The notes beneath the pieces were generated by a model. The model searched no databases. It saw only the letters and a list, made by a program, of their open reading frames with translations, and had not been told where the DNA came from. Position numbers and translations under genes: made by a program. Shown one piece after another: positions 7,911 to 17,094 of a DNA stretch of 64,000 nt. Within the stretch, counting starts at the first letter, position 1. Each line of letters starts with the position of its first letter. Source of the DNA: Saliniradius amylolyticus (GTDB lineage Bacteria > Pseudomonadota > Gammaproteobacteria > Enterobacterales > Alteromonadaceae); contig NZ_CP029347.1 of NCBI RefSeq assembly GCF_003143555.1, positions 372,001 through 436,000 of the forward strand, in the 5' to 3' direction.

Positions 7911-8717
7911 TCAGGAGTTTTCGCCAACAGTGACCGGTTGCTGAGCTTTCTGCATATCGGTAATGCGTTGACGTAAGCGGGCGTTTTGAGCACTGGCCTC
8001 GGCCAGTTGCTGACGTAGTTCGGTGATTTCCTGTGCCTGGTTGGAGCCGGCCTGTTGCATCTGCTCGAAACGGGACTGTAACTGTTTAAGCGTGTTTTGC
8101 TGAGCACCGACTCTGTCCTGCAGTGCAGCCAGCAATATACCATTGTCGTTGACGCTGGTTTTCAGTGAAGCAAGTTGATTAAGCTGTTGCTGTACCTGTT
8201 TTTGGCCTTTGTCTAACTGGCTGAGGCTAGCCTGCATGCCATCGTCGGCTTTTTCCAGCTTAGCCAAGCTCTGCATCAGCTTGCTATTAAGCTCTTTGAT
8301 CTCCGACTGGTTGCGCCGCCATGCTGAGGCCCAGAGTTTGTCCATCTCTGTCCATAAGGTGTCGGTTTTGTCTTTTACCTGCTTAAGCTCATCACGGATG
8401 GCATAGGCGGATTGACCAAACTCTTCGTCGGTGGCGGAGATCTGCTGCTGTAACTCGTCCAGTCGCTGCTGGGTCTGCGTCAAGGCCTGTTGCTGTTGCT
8501 GGTTAATCGAATACAGCCAGCCAGAAAAGCCGAGACTGATGAGCACCAAAATTAAGCTGATGATAGCAACTTTTGAGCTGCCACCGGAAGGGGACGGTTG
8601 ATCGCTGTCGAGATTGCCCGATGGCGGTGGTGAGCCGCTGGGACGGCGGCGAAATACGTCCAGATCATCCTGGTCTAAGCGTATTTGAGGTTCTTTCTTG
8701 TCGTCTTGTTGGCTCAT
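7911..8717 (-). CDS. Membrane-anchored coiled-coil protein, unknown function
   Basis: 268 residues. A polar, proline- and serine-rich cytoplasmic N-terminus (1-48) precedes one transmembrane helix (about 49-70, KVAIISLILVLISLGFSGWLYS). A long Gln/Leu/Lys-rich coiled coil runs from about 72 to 260 with many QQ pairs. Topology suggests a periplasmic coiled coil anchored in the inner membrane. I do not recognise a named family; similar proteins occur in Alteromonadales. It is monocistronic, with a hairpin just after the stop. Confidence 0.8.
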   Translation of the reverse strand: MSQQDDKKEPQIRLDQDDLDVFRRRPSGSPPPSGNLDSDQPSPSGGSSKVAIISLILVLISLGFSGWLYSINQQQQQALTQTQQRLDELQQQISATDEEFGQSAYAIRDELKQVKDKTDTLWTEMDKLWASAWRRNQSEIKELNSKLMQSLAKLEKADDGMQASLSQLDKGQKQVQQQLNQLASLKTSVNDNGILLAALQDRVGAQQNTLKQLQSRFEQMQQAGSNQAQEITELRQQLAEASAQNARLRQRITDMQKAQQPVTVGENS

Positions 8718-8923
8718 AAGCTTAAAGTGGTTGGTTAACTCATCCTAGAGTGCCACAAAATGACAACAAATTTGAGCCCTACGGAGGAGTAATTTCATAA
8801 TTGAGTTTCAGTGGCGTTATGCACCGTAAATAGGCTGGGTTTTTGATCTACCGCACTCTGATTTTAATTTTGTTTAGGGCATAATACGGCTCTGGATTTG
8901 TTGAACGTGGGTTAAGGTGAATT

Positions 8924-9115
8924 ATGGGCAATTGGATTGACGCTATCGTCTTTGGTGTGGCGCTGGTTGCGTTTGCATTGGGTTTGGCCAGTATCATCAT
9001 GGCGGGTGTAGGCCCCTCTGAGTCGGGACAGGCGGCGATGAAGAACAAAGTCGAATATGGTTTTTTCGGTGTCACCGGGCTGGTGCTTTGCGTGCTGTTT
9101 CTCTACGCACTGTAA
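8924..9115 (+). CDS. Small two-helix membrane protein
   Basis: A 63-residue protein with two hydrophobic helices (about 7-29 and 46-62) joined by a polar loop (GPSESGQAAMKNKVEY). AAGGTGA precedes the ATG. No family recognised. The clean ribosome-binding site, isolated position with its own upstream space, and hydrophobic pattern make it a likely real gene. Confidence 0.7.
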   Translation: MGNWIDAIVFGVALVAFALGLASIIMAGVGPSESGQAAMKNKVEYGFFGVTGLVLCVLFLYAL

Positions 9116-9141
9116 TTGACTGAATTACAATAGAGCAATAC

Positions 9142-9231
9142 AAAAGCCGCAGTATCAGACGCTGTAATGTAAGAACGCCCCTGGTTGTTATGGGCGGCTT
9201 GACGGCCAGTCTGAGCTTTGCGGCTTTTTTT
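9142..9231. terminator. Branched bidirectional terminator-like structure
   Basis: An outer 10-bp stem (9142-9151 with 9219-9228) encloses a 6-bp stem (9155-9160 with 9209-9214) and a 5-bp GC stem (9176-9180 with 9192-9196). A T run follows on the plus strand and four T follow on the minus strand. It sits between convergent genes, so it could stop both. The 67-nt interior is much larger than a normal terminator loop. Confidence 0.6.
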
Positions 9232-9251
9232 GTTGTTAAGGGGGTAGAGAA

Positions 9252-9473
9252 TTAATGCGCCACCTTATGGTAAGTATCCACCCCGAGTAGTTTGTACAGC
9301 GGGCAAACACCCACCGACACACTGACCCAAAGTGCGGCACCAACGGCGACGAAAATCAGATTTACCGCGGTCGGAAAAATTTGCTCAACGGCCAGTGCTA
9401 ACAGGACGCAAGCCACCATGGAGCGAATAGCGCTGTCTAATACACCAACATTATCTCGTTCTTTCATCGTCAC
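9252..9473 (-). CDS. DUF2892 family small inner-membrane protein
   Basis: 73 residues with the DUF2892/YgaP-tail pattern: N-terminal NVGVLDSAIR, two transmembrane helices, then GVCPLYKLLGV. In YgaP this domain follows a rhodanese domain; here it stands alone. The role is unknown, with sulfur or redox metabolism implied only by family association. A candidate FNR-type site lies upstream (9523-9536). The start could be Met1 or Met3. Confidence 0.82.
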   Translation of the reverse strand: MTMKERDNVGVLDSAIRSMVACVLLALAVEQIFPTAVNLIFVAVGAALWVSVSVGVCPLYKLLGVDTYHKVAH

Positions 9474-9522
9474 TCTCCTTTTTTGGGATAGTGATAGTTT
9501 GACTCACAACAGGAAAATGACT

Positions 9523-9536
9523 TTGATGCTGGTCAA
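9523..9536. promoter_or_regulatory. FNR/ANR-like half-palindrome
   Basis: TTGATGCTGGTCAA matches the FNR consensus TTGAT-N4-ATCAA at 9 of 10 fixed positions. It lies 50 bp upstream of the DUF2892 gene and about 100 bp upstream of the C-S lyase gene, so either could respond to low oxygen. Confidence 0.5.
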
Positions 9537-9570
9537 ATTCGGCTGTGTCATAAGTTGTTCCAGATCAAGG

Positions 9571-9600
9571 TTGTGCGCGGGCTGAAAAGCGCTCTATAGT
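9571..9600 (+). promoter_or_regulatory. Putative sigma-70 promoter of the patB-like gene
   Basis: TTGTGC (9571-9576), 18-bp spacer, TATAGT (9595-9600), 38 nt before the start codon at 9639. Confidence 0.55.
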
Positions 9601-9638
9601 GTGGCCTTTAATCGGCATTGAATCGAAAAAGGTACGCC

Positions 9639-10772
9639 ATGACAGAACACTTTGACCAGGAAATCGACCGCACGCGCCATTATTCTTTTAAATGGGAAAA
9701 ATATCGCGGTCAGGATGTGTTGCCTATGTGGGTGGCGGATACCGAGTTTCGTTGCGCGGAGCCGATACTTCAGGCTCTGAGGGAGCGAGTCGACCATGGT
9801 CTTCTCGGTTATACCTTGCCGAACCAATATGAGCCCGGCAAAGAGGCCGTTATACGTTGGCTGAAGAAACAGCATGGCTGGCAGGTTGAGCCGGATTGGA
9901 TTGTCTGGAACCCTGGTGTGTGCCCGGCTTTTAATGTCGCTTGTCAGGCCTATGCTGAGCCGGGTGATAAGGTTCTGGTTCAGACTCCTAACTATCCGCC
10001 CTTGTTGGCGGCGCCAGGGTTTAACCAAATGCAGCGGGTGGAAGTGAACACGGTCGAGCAAGATGGTCGGTGGATGATCGATCTAGAGCAGCTGGAAAAG
10101 GAAGCCGCCGATCCCAAGGCCAAACTGCTGATCCTGTGTAACCCAATGAACCCGGTAGGAACGGTGCTGACCGAGTCCGAGCTCAAGCAAGTCGCCAGTA
10201 TTTGTGAACGCAACAATGTGGTGCTTTGCTCCGATGAAGTGCACTGCGATCTGGTTTTGGACGAGCAGGCAACACATATTCCGGCCGGTAAGCTGGATGC
10301 CCTGTCAGAGCGTTCGGTAACGCTTATGGCGGCCAGCAAGACCTTTAATATTGCCGGCCTTGGTACCTCATTTGCCATTATTCCCGATGCTAAACTGCGT
10401 GCCGCCTTTAACCGTGCCGCTCAAGGCATAGTTCCCTGGGCCAATGTGATGGGATTAATTGCCACGGAAGCGGCCTTTACGCGATGCGATCACTGGTACC
10501 AGGATGAACTGACCTATTTACGCCGCAACCGTGACTACCTGATGAAACAAATCAATCAGATCGATGGTTTGAAGCTGCTGGCCCCACAGGCCACATTCCT
10601 GGCCTGGATAGATGCCTCGGGTCTGGGAGTGGAAAACCCTCAAGGCTGGTTTGAAGATAAAGGTGTGGGCCCCTCGCCCGGTGCCGACTTCGGTGATAAG
10701 GACTTTGTGCGTATTAACTTTGGCTGTCCGCTCAGTCATTTAGAAGAAGCGATACGACGTATTAAAAGCTAG
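9639..10772 (+). CDS. patB: PatB/MalY-type PLP-dependent C-S lyase (aminotransferase class I/II)
   Basis: 377 residues. The N-terminal FDQEIDRTRHYSFKWEKYRGQDVLPMWVADTEF is diagnostic of the PatB/MalY group. NPMNPVG (168-174) and the Schiff-base lysine in AASKTFNIAG (Lys234) mark the fold-type I PLP core. These enzymes cleave cystathionine to homocysteine, pyruvate and ammonia, and some also act as regulators (MalY). The start at 9639 has AAAGG upstream; the frame extends to a TTG at 9618 without support. Whether it is the main methionine-pathway beta-lyase here cannot be judged. Confidence 0.9.
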   Translation: MTEHFDQEIDRTRHYSFKWEKYRGQDVLPMWVADTEFRCAEPILQALRERVDHGLLGYTLPNQYEPGKEAVIRWLKKQHGWQVEPDWIVWNPGVCPAFNVACQAYAEPGDKVLVQTPNYPPLLAAPGFNQMQRVEVNTVEQDGRWMIDLEQLEKEAADPKAKLLILCNPMNPVGTVLTESELKQVASICERNNVVLCSDEVHCDLVLDEQATHIPAGKLDALSERSVTLMAASKTFNIAGLGTSFAIIPDAKLRAAFNRAAQGIVPWANVMGLIATEAAFTRCDHWYQDELTYLRRNRDYLMKQINQIDGLKLLAPQATFLAWIDASGLGVENPQGWFEDKGVGPSPGADFGDKDFVRINFGCPLSHLEEAIRRIKS

Positions 10773-10829
10773 ACTTCAGCTATGAGCCCGTTCGCCGATA
10801 TATAGTCAAGCTTTCAATTGGAGTGCGCA

Positions 10830-11450
10830 ATGCGTTGGTGGTTAAAACTCTTTCTCGGTCTCCTTATGACGTCCTCGGTTCAGGCCCAGGAAGACCTGAA
10901 GGCGGTGCAAATCTATAGTCAGGATGAATTAATCAGGTTGATCAACGACAACGAGCACCTGGACCGGGTAGTGATGGATGATTGTCAGTTGGTGCAGGAT
11001 ATTGAGGCGCGCGCCATAACCCTGAAGGTACCAGCGTATCAGTTTTTATGGGGAGATATGCTGGCTTGGGGTGTCTGTGTGGAGCGCGATCCAGAGTCCG
11101 GCATCCACTACATGGAACAGGCCGCGCAGCAGGGGTTGCCCGCCGGTCTTGAGCAGCTCGGCCGCTATCATGCCCAAGGTAAGCTGGTTCAGCAGGACAA
11201 AGAGCGAGCGGTGATCTACCTTCGCGAGGCTGCCTCGTTGGGCCACTTAGAGGCGCAGATCCAACTGGCCGAGTTATTTATCGAAGGCTATGGCAGCCCC
11301 TACGATTTTGAAGATGCCTACCATTGGCTCTATAACGCCATCACAGCGGATAAACAACAGCATGAGAAAATTGCCGAGTGTCTGGACGGCTTAGAAAAGC
11401 TAATGCACCCCAAAGCGGTAAGAAAGGCGAAGCGATCACTGGACGGTTAA
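10830..11450 (+). CDS. motX: Sodium-driven flagellar motor protein MotX
   Basis: A 206-residue exported protein with a signal peptide cut near SSVQA/Q (residue 20). The mature protein contains QIYSQDELIRLINDNEHL, DNCQLV-like DDCQLVQDI, and LWGDMLAWGVCVERD. Sel1-type repeats follow (MEQAAQQGLPAGLEQLGRYHAQG and VIYLREAASLGHLEAQIQLAELF). This matches MotX, part of the T ring that holds the PomA/PomB sodium stator at the polar flagellum of Vibrio and relatives. Two conserved cysteines are visible. TGGAG lies 8 nt upstream of the ATG. Its partner genes motY and pomAB are not in the window. Confidence 0.92.
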   Translation: MRWWLKLFLGLLMTSSVQAQEDLKAVQIYSQDELIRLINDNEHLDRVVMDDCQLVQDIEARAITLKVPAYQFLWGDMLAWGVCVERDPESGIHYMEQAAQQGLPAGLEQLGRYHAQGKLVQQDKERAVIYLREAASLGHLEAQIQLAELFIEGYGSPYDFEDAYHWLYNAITADKQQHEKIAECLDGLEKLMHPKAVRKAKRSLDG

Positions 11451-11456
11451 ATAAAA

Positions 11457-11482
11457 ACGTCGGCCCTTGGCCGACGCTTTCG
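11457..11482 (-). terminator. Terminator between motX and the DUF3718 gene
   Basis: An 8-bp GC-rich stem (11458-11465 with 11469-11476) with a 3-nt loop. On the minus strand it runs into TTTTTATTT, giving a good terminator for the DUF3718 gene. On the plus strand only CTTTC follows. Confidence 0.7.
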
Positions 11483-11500
11483 TTGTGGTCTTTGTGCAGA

Positions 11501-11848
11501 CTAATCGGCCACAGTGACAGAAACGGGCTGATAGGCAATGTCCCGGATCTCTACCCGGCCTCGGTTCAGAAAATCTGCGTTGGTGTAGGCCTCATGGGTC
11601 ATCGCGAAGTTATAGGGAGATTCACCATTACATTTTAGCCCTCGATTTATGTCCCTGACGCTCAGTCGGTTTGCTTTTAAGCTCAGGTGCAATCTCAGGC
11701 GTTTATCAGACATCACGGCTTCGCAGATTTTGACCAGTTTGGCCTCCAGCGAAGGGGAAATGTAGTCGTTGTCCGACTCCGATGCCTGGGTAATAAAAGC
11801 GGAGCTAGCAAGCGCCAAGCCAGCGGTCAGCATTAAAACGTTTTTCAT
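11501..11848 (-). CDS. DUF3718 family exported protein
   Basis: 115 residues with a signal peptide (MKNVLMLTAGLALASSAFITQA) and a small mature domain containing SLEAKLVKICEAVMSDKRLRL and the Cys pair (Cys in VKICEAV and in GLKCNGESPYNFA). This matches DUF3718 proteins of Shewanella and Alteromonas. The two cysteines probably form a disulfide in the periplasm. Function unknown. Confidence 0.8.
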   Translation of the reverse strand: MKNVLMLTAGLALASSAFITQASESDNDYISPSLEAKLVKICEAVMSDKRLRLHLSLKANRLSVRDINRGLKCNGESPYNFAMTHEAYTNADFLNRGRVEIRDIAYQPVSVTVAD

Positions 11849-12205
11849 AAGTGGTTTCCTCTGTGTTGGTTAGTACCGGCGAACGTTGGCCGGTTCTTAT
11901 TAAGTAACTCATTAATGGGAGGAAGTTGGGCGCTAAATGTCAGTAAGTGTTTCTGATGAGCTGTTGAGAAATGCTTATTTACATCTTGGCGTTAAAACGT
12001 CATTCATCGCACCCAGAGGTAACTGGCCGATAAGATAGAAAGTGATTTTAAAACAATGATTTAGTGGCTCTATATGTGCACTTCAGAGGGCGTTATTACT
12101 TTTTGAACTTACAACGAAAGCATGTTTACCTAGAGGAATCTGGACAAATGATTAGTGGTCATTGGGCCGAGTCCGTTATACTGCCAGCTACTATTTAAAG
12201 GAAAT
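11849..12205. other. Intergenic region between DUF3718 gene and rnr
   Basis: 357 bp with no gene of usable length. It must hold the divergent promoters of rnr and the DUF3718 gene, but no clear -35/-10 pair stands out. A small hairpin (11875-11880 with 11889-11894) lies in the DUF3718 5' leader. The rnr-proximal part carries an open frame from 12155 without a ribosome-binding site. Confidence 0.5.
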
Positions 12206-14500
12206 ATGCCATCTATGCATAACGATCCCTATCGTAAACGGGAACAACAAAAATACGACAACCCGGTGGCCAGCCGGGAATACTTATTACAACTGCTTAA
12301 GGATGCGGGAAAACCGCTGTCCATGTTGGAGTTGTGTGAACTAACTGGAGCCGACGACGAAGACAGTAAGATCGGCATCCAGCGCCGCCTTCGCGCAATG
12401 GAGCGGGAAGGGCAGGTACTCTTCAATCGTAATAAAAAATACGCCTTAGTGGACCGCATGGACCTGATCGCCGGACGAGTGATCGGCCATCGTGATGGTT
12501 TTGGTTTCTTGAAACGGGATGACGGCAAGCCGGATATGTTCATTCCTGCTCCTCAGATGCGCAGCTTATTGCACGGCGATAAGGTGTTGGCGCAAGAAGT
12601 CACCAGTCGCAAGAAAAGTAGTAAAACCGAAGCTCAGATAGTTCAGGTGGTCGAGACCCGCCCGGACCCTGTGGTGGGGCGGTACTTCTTCGAAAACGGC
12701 GTGGGCCTGGTGGTGCCAGACGATAGCCGCATTTGTCAGGAAGTGATTATCCCGCCAGAGCACATCCAAGGCGCGCGCCAGGGCAATATTGTGGTGGTGG
12801 AGATCACTAAGCGGCCACTGCGGCGCATGAGCGCCCAGGGCAAAATTACCGAAGTGCTGGGCGAGCATATGGCTCCCGGCATGGAGATCCAAACGGCACT
12901 GCGTAACTTCGATATTCCTCACCAATGGCCAGGTTCAGTCAATAAAGCCATAAAGGACCTGACTGAACAGGTGCCCGAAGAGGCGAAGAAAAACAGGGTG
13001 GACCTGCGAGAAATGCCGTTGGTGACCATCGACGGCGAAGACGCTCGTGACTTTGACGATGCGGTATTCTGTGAGCCGCGTGATGAGGGCGGCTGGCACT
13101 TATGGGTGGCGATTGCCGATGTCAGCTATTATGTGCACCCCGAATCTCCGCTCGACAGTGAGGCCATCAACCGTGGTAACTCGGTGTATTTCCCCGAGCA
13201 GGTTGTCCCTATGTTACCCGAGGTATTGTCCAACGGGCTTTGCTCGCTAAACCCTCAGGTTGATCGGTTGTGTATGGTCTGCGAGATGCAGATAAGCAAG
13301 CAGGGTAAACTGGAAGACTTTACCTTCTATGAAGCGGTGATGAACTCTAAGGCCCGACTGACTTACACTAAGGTGTGGGACATTATTCAGGGCGATCCTG
13401 AATTGCATCAGCGCTATGAACATTTGGTCCCTCATTTAAAAGATTTACACGGTCTGTATCGCACATTGCGCAAGGCACGCCTGCGTCGTGGTGCCATCGA
13501 ATTTGAGACTCAGGAAAACAAGTTTATCTTTAACGCCGAACGCAAGATCGATCATATCGTACCGGTGGAGCGCAACGACGCCCATAAGATGATCGAAGAA
13601 TGCATGATCCTGGCCAATGTGTGTGCTGCTAAATATCTCGAAAAACACGAGGCCGAAGGCCTTTACCGGGTGCATGACAAGCCCGACAGTGAACGTCTGG
13701 TGGCTTTCCTTAGCTATCTTGCCGAGGTGGGAATCCCTCACGGTATTACCGATGATCCATCACCGTCGGATTTCAGCACCATCGTGGATAAGATTGCTCA
13801 CCGTCCGGATCAAGAGTTGATTCAGACCATGTTGCTGCGCTCTATGAAACAGGCGGTCTATGATCGAGAGAACATCGGTCACTTTGGTCTGGCGCTGGAT
13901 GCCTATGCGCACTTCACCTCGCCGATACGTCGTTACCCGGATTTGGTGGTACACAGGGCGATTAAGGCCATTAACGACAAGAAAGCCAAGCGTAAGAGTC
14001 ATACCGGCGGTAAGGCTTACTCGGTGGAAGAAACCCTGCAACTGGGCGAGCAGTGTTCGATGACAGAGCGGCGAGCCGATGATGCAACCCGGGATGTAGC
14101 CGATTGGTTGAAGTGTGAGTTTATGCAAGACCATGTCGGAGACAGCTTCGATGGCGTGATTGCCTCGGTGACCAATTTTGGTTTCTTCGTGCGCCTGAGC
14201 GATTTTCATATTGATGGGCTGGTGCATATCACCGCCTTGGATAATGACTATTACCACTATGATGAAGTGAAGCAATATTTGGTGGGTGAGGCTTCTGGGA
14301 TCAAGTATCGTCTGGGGGATTCGATTCGGGTTAAGGTTGCCGGAGTGAATCTGGACGATAAGAAGATTGACTTTGTGCTGGATGCGCCAGTAGGACGCGG
14401 TAAAGGCGGCAAGAAGGTTAAAATCGGTAAGATCTCCGATAAAAAAGCCAAACGTGCCCGAAACCGTAAGAAGGACGCGGAGAAGAGGGCCAAGAAGTAA
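12206..14500 (+). CDS. rnr: Ribonuclease R
   Basis: A 764-residue 3'-5' exoribonuclease that degrades structured RNA, including rRNA fragments and tmRNA-tagged messages. The order is an N-terminal HTH (about 20-85), cold-shock domains, the RNB catalytic domain with [13 protein letters not shown] carrying the metal-binding aspartates, an S1 domain ([21 protein letters not shown]) and a lysine-rich tail. The start at 12206 is chosen because AAAGGAAA lies directly upstream; ATG at 12215 is an alternative. It is followed by rlmB with a 1-nt overlap. In many gammaproteobacteria rnr-rlmB precedes rpsF; here rplN follows instead. Confidence 0.97.
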   Translation: MPSMHNDPYRKREQQKYDNPVASREYLLQLLKDAGKPLSMLELCELTGADDEDSKIGIQRRLRAMEREGQVLFNRNKKYALVDRMDLIAGRVIGHRDGFGFLKRDDGKPDMFIPAPQMRSLLHGDKVLAQEVTSRKKSSKTEAQIVQVVETRPDPVVGRYFFENGVGLVVPDDSRICQEVIIPPEHIQGARQGNIVVVEITKRPLRRMSAQGKITEVLGEHMAPGMEIQTALRNFDIPHQWPGSVNKAIKDLTEQVPEEAKKNRVDLREMPLVTIDGEDARDFDDAVFCEPRDEGGWHLWVAIADVSYYVHPESPLDSEAINRGNSVYFPEQVVPMLPEVLSNGLCSLNPQVDRLCMVCEMQISKQGKLEDFTFYEAVMNSKARLTYTKVWDIIQGDPELHQRYEHLVPHLKDLHGLYRTLRKARLRRGAIEFETQENKFIFNAERKIDHIVPVERNDAHKMIEECMILANVCAAKYLEKHEAEGLYRVHDKPDSERLVAFLSYLAEVGIPHGITDDPSPSDFSTIVDKIAHRPDQELIQTMLLRSMKQAVYDRENIGHFGLALDAYAHFTSPIRRYPDLVVHRAIKAINDKKAKRKSHTGGKAYSVEETLQLGEQCSMTERRADDATRDVADWLKCEFMQDHVGDSFDGVIASVTNFGFFVRLSDFHIDGLVHITALDNDYYHYDEVKQYLVGEASGIKYRLGDSIRVKVAGVNLDDKKIDFVLDAPVGRGKGGKKVKIGKISDKKAKRARNRKKDAEKRAKK

Positions 14501-15243
14501 TGGCGCAGGAATGGCTATACGGTATTCATGCGTTGGAGTCGGTACTGGAGCGCGAGCCGGAGCGACTCATCGAGCTTTTTGTATTAAAAGGCCGCGATGA
14601 CAAACGCTTAACCAACATTGTCAATCAGGCCCGGCGCTTTGGCATTGCCTGTCAGTTCTGTCAGCGACGGGTACTGGACGATAAGGTCGGTGGCGAGCAG
14701 CATCAAGGCGTGGTCGCCAGGGCCAAACCGGGTCGTCAGTACGATGAGCATGACTTGCAGCAGATTATTCAGGATGCTGACCAGCCGTTTCTGCTGGTAC
14801 TGGATGGAGTAACGGATCCTCACAACCTCGGAGCCTGTTTGCGCACCGCAGATGCGGCCGGGGTTCATGCCGTGGTGGTGCCGAAAGACAAATCTGCCAA
14901 GCTGACTGCCACGGTGCGCAAAGTGGCTTGTGGTGCCGCCGAAGTGGTGCCTTTGGTGCAGGTGACCAATCTGGCGCGCACGCTGAAAGACATTCAGCAA
15001 GCCGGCGTCTGGGTAGTAGGTACTGCCGGCGAGGCAGAGCAAGATATTTATCAGGCCAAATTAACCGGTCCAATGGCGCTGGTGATGGGGGCAGAAGGAA
15101 AAGGCATGCGTCGCTTAACTCGCGAACACTGCGATGAGCTGATTAAGCTACCTATGGCAGGCTCCGTATCCAGCCTGAATGTGTCGGTGGCAACCGGCGT
15201 GTGCCTGTTCGAGGTGGTACGGCAACGGACAGTTGGTGCCTAA
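14500..15243 (+). CDS. rlmB: 23S rRNA (guanosine-2'-O)-methyltransferase RlmB
   Basis: A 247-residue SPOUT-family enzyme that methylates G2251 of 23S rRNA in the P loop. It opens [24 protein letters not shown] (substrate-binding domain). The SPOUT knot motifs follow: [49 protein letters not shown] and [15 protein letters not shown]. It overlaps the rnr stop by one base and is surely cotranscribed. Confidence 0.97.
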   Translation: MAQEWLYGIHALESVLEREPERLIELFVLKGRDDKRLTNIVNQARRFGIACQFCQRRVLDDKVGGEQHQGVVARAKPGRQYDEHDLQQIIQDADQPFLLVLDGVTDPHNLGACLRTADAAGVHAVVVPKDKSAKLTATVRKVACGAAEVVPLVQVTNLARTLKDIQQAGVWVVGTAGEAEQDIYQAKLTGPMALVMGAEGKGMRRLTREHCDELIKLPMAGSVSSLNVSVATGVCLFEVVRQRTVGA

Positions 15244-15281
15244 GCGCTTTTGCTGAATAAAAAATCATCACGCCGGGGCGT

Positions 15282-15300
15282 AATTTGAGTTGCTCAAATT
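15282..15300. repeat. Palindrome overlapping the rplN promoter
   Basis: A perfect 8-bp inverted repeat (15282-15289 with 15293-15300) with a 3-nt centre. With bulges it extends to a longer GC-rich hairpin from about 15272 to 15311. It covers the putative -35 at 15290-15295. It could be an operator, or a terminator-like hairpin after rlmB. Confidence 0.6.
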
Positions 15301-15318
15301 CGCCTCTGGCGTTATAGT
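15290..15318 (+). promoter_or_regulatory. Putative promoter upstream of rplN
   Basis: TTGCTC (15290-15295), 17-bp spacer, TATAGT (15313-15318). A second -10-like TATGAT lies at 15428-15433, followed by a GC-rich discriminator as in stringently controlled ribosomal promoters. One or both must drive the spc operon, since the upstream neighbour is rlmB rather than rpsQ. Confidence 0.55.
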
Positions 15319-15514
15319 GCCAAGGTATCGCTATCGAAAAGCGGCCTCATTTTTTCCTCTTTGGCACCTTTCTGGTGACCACGAATCTTTTTTTACTTCT
15401 TTTCTATGCCTGCGGGTTATTTTCTGTTATGATTTCGCGCCCTTTTTATAGGGGTAAGACTATTAAAGCAGCTAAAGGTCTGATTTCAGGCCGAAACAAC
15501 AGCGGAGCACTAAG

Positions 15515-15883
15515 ATGATCCAAATGCAAACTAACCTGGATGTGGCCGATAACTCGGGCGCTCGCAGGGTTCAGTGTATTAAGGTTCTAGGTGGCTCGCA
15601 TCGCCGTTATGCACATATCGGTGACATCATCAAAATTACCGTTAAGGAAGCAATTCCTCGCGGTAAGGTTAAAAAAGGTGACGTACTGAATGCAGTGGTG
15701 GTGCGTACTAGGAAAGGCGTTCGTCGTCCTGACGGTTCTTTGATCCGTTTTGATAACAACGCAGCAGTATTGTTGAACAACAACAATCAACCTATTGGTA
15801 CGCGTATCTTTGGACCGGTAACCCGTGAGCTTCGTGGAGATAAATTCATGAAGATCATCTCACTGGCCCCTGAGGTACTATAA
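15515..15883 (+). CDS. rplN: 50S ribosomal protein L14
   Basis: 122 residues, one fewer than E. coli, starting [29 protein letters not shown]14 binds 23S rRNA and forms a bridge to 16S rRNA at the subunit interface; it is also the docking site of the silencing factor RsfS. It is the first gene of the spc operon. The usual upstream gene, rpsQ, is missing. Confidence 0.98.
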   Translation: MIQMQTNLDVADNSGARRVQCIKVLGGSHRRYAHIGDIIKITVKEAIPRGKVKKGDVLNAVVVRTRKGVRRPDGSLIRFDNNAAVLLNNNNQPIGTRIFGPVTRELRGDKFMKIISLAPEVL

Positions 15884-15895
15884 GGAGTCACGATA

Positions 15896-16210
15896 ATGGC
15901 TAGAAAAATTCGTCGTGATGATGAAGTTATCGTATTGGCCGGTAAAGACAAAGGCAAAACAGGCAAAGTCCTGAAGGTGCTGACTGAAACTGACCGTCTG
16001 ATCGTCGAAGGTGTGAATGTGGTGAAAAAACACCAGAAGCCGAACCCTCACATGGGGGAAGCGGGTGGCATCATCGAGAAAGAAGCATCCATTCACGTAT
16101 CTAATGTTGCGATCGTTAACCCTCAAACGGGTAAAGCGGATCGCGTTGGTTTCCGCGTTGAAGACGGTAAGAAGGTTCGCTTCTTAAAGTCGAGCGGTGA
16201 CTTAGTTTAA
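15896..16210 (+). CDS. rplX: 50S ribosomal protein L24
   Basis: 104 residues with the KOW motif near the N-terminus ([23 protein letters not shown]). L24 is an early assembly protein that binds the 5' domain of 23S rRNA near the exit tunnel. A GGAG site precedes the ATG, 12 nt after rplN. Confidence 0.98.
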   Translation: MARKIRRDDEVIVLAGKDKGKTGKVLKVLTETDRLIVEGVNVVKKHQKPNPHMGEAGGIIEKEASIHVSNVAIVNPQTGKADRVGFRVEDGKKVRFLKSSGDLV

Positions 16211-16225
16211 TAATTGGAGAGAACG

Positions 16226-16765
16226 ATGGCGAAACTGCATGATTTCTATAAAGAAACAGTAGTGGCAGAACTTGCGAAGCAGTTCGGTTACAAAAGCGTC
16301 ATGCAAGTCCCTCGGATTGAGAAAATCACCCTGAACATGGGTCTGGGTGAGGCTGTAGCGGATAAAAAGGTGTTGGAAAACGCCACTGCTGATATGCAGG
16401 CAATTGCTGGTCAAAAGCCGGTAGTTACCGTTGCACGTAAGTCTGTAGCGGGTTTTAAAATCCGTGAAGGCTATCCGATTGGCTGTAAAGTAACCCTACG
16501 TGGCGAGCGTATGTGGGAGTTCCTGGAGCGTTTGATTTCAATCGCTATCCCGCGTATCCGTGACTTCCGTGGTCTCAGTGCGAAATCTTTCGACGGCCGT
16601 GGAAACTATAGCATGGGTGTTCGTGAGCAAATTATCTTCCCTGAAATCGACTTCGATAAAGTCGACGCAGTGCGTGGTATGGATATTACTATCACTACCA
16701 GCGCTGAGACGAATGAGGAAGGTCGCGCTCTGCTGGCTGCTTTTAACTTCCCGTTCAGAAAATAA
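16226..16765 (+). CDS. rplE: 50S ribosomal protein L5
   Basis: 179 residues, starting [40 protein letters not shown]5 binds 5S rRNA in the central protuberance with L18. The start at 16226 has GGAGAG upstream; the frame runs four codons further back. In E. coli S8 represses the operon by binding mRNA near this start; I did not verify an equivalent fold here. Confidence 0.98.
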   Translation: MAKLHDFYKETVVAELAKQFGYKSVMQVPRIEKITLNMGLGEAVADKKVLENATADMQAIAGQKPVVTVARKSVAGFKIREGYPIGCKVTLRGERMWEFLERLISIAIPRIRDFRGLSAKSFDGRGNYSMGVREQIIFPEIDFDKVDAVRGMDITITTSAETNEEGRALLAAFNFPFRK

Positions 16766-16776
16766 GGTGTAGGGTT

Positions 16777-17082
16777 ATGGCAAAACAATCAATGAAAGCA
16801 CGCGAAGCGAAACGCGCCAAACTGGTCGCTAAGTACGCTGAGAAACGTGCCAATCTGAAAGCGATTATCAGCAGTGTAAACTCTTCTGACGAAGAGCGCT
16901 GGGATGCTGTAATGCAACTGCAAAAGTTACCCCGTGACTCGTCTCGTTCACGCCAGCGTAACCGTTGTCGTGTAACTGGTCGTCCCCATGGTTACCTGCG
17001 CAAGTTCGGCCTGAGCCGGATCAAGCTGCGTGAAGCAGCCATGCGTGGTGAAGTCCCTGGCCTGAAAAAAGCCAGCTGGTAA
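16777..17082 (+). CDS. rpsN: 30S ribosomal protein S14
   Basis: 101 residues, the long form without the CxxC zinc-binding pairs of short S14 paralogs. [43 protein letters not shown] is the conserved C-terminus. It binds the 3' major domain of 16S rRNA in the head. Confidence 0.98.
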   Translation: MAKQSMKAREAKRAKLVAKYAEKRANLKAIISSVNSSDEERWDAVMQLQKLPRDSSRSRQRNRCRVTGRPHGYLRKFGLSRIKLREAAMRGEVPGLKKASW

Positions 17083-17094
17083 GGAGTAGCAGAT

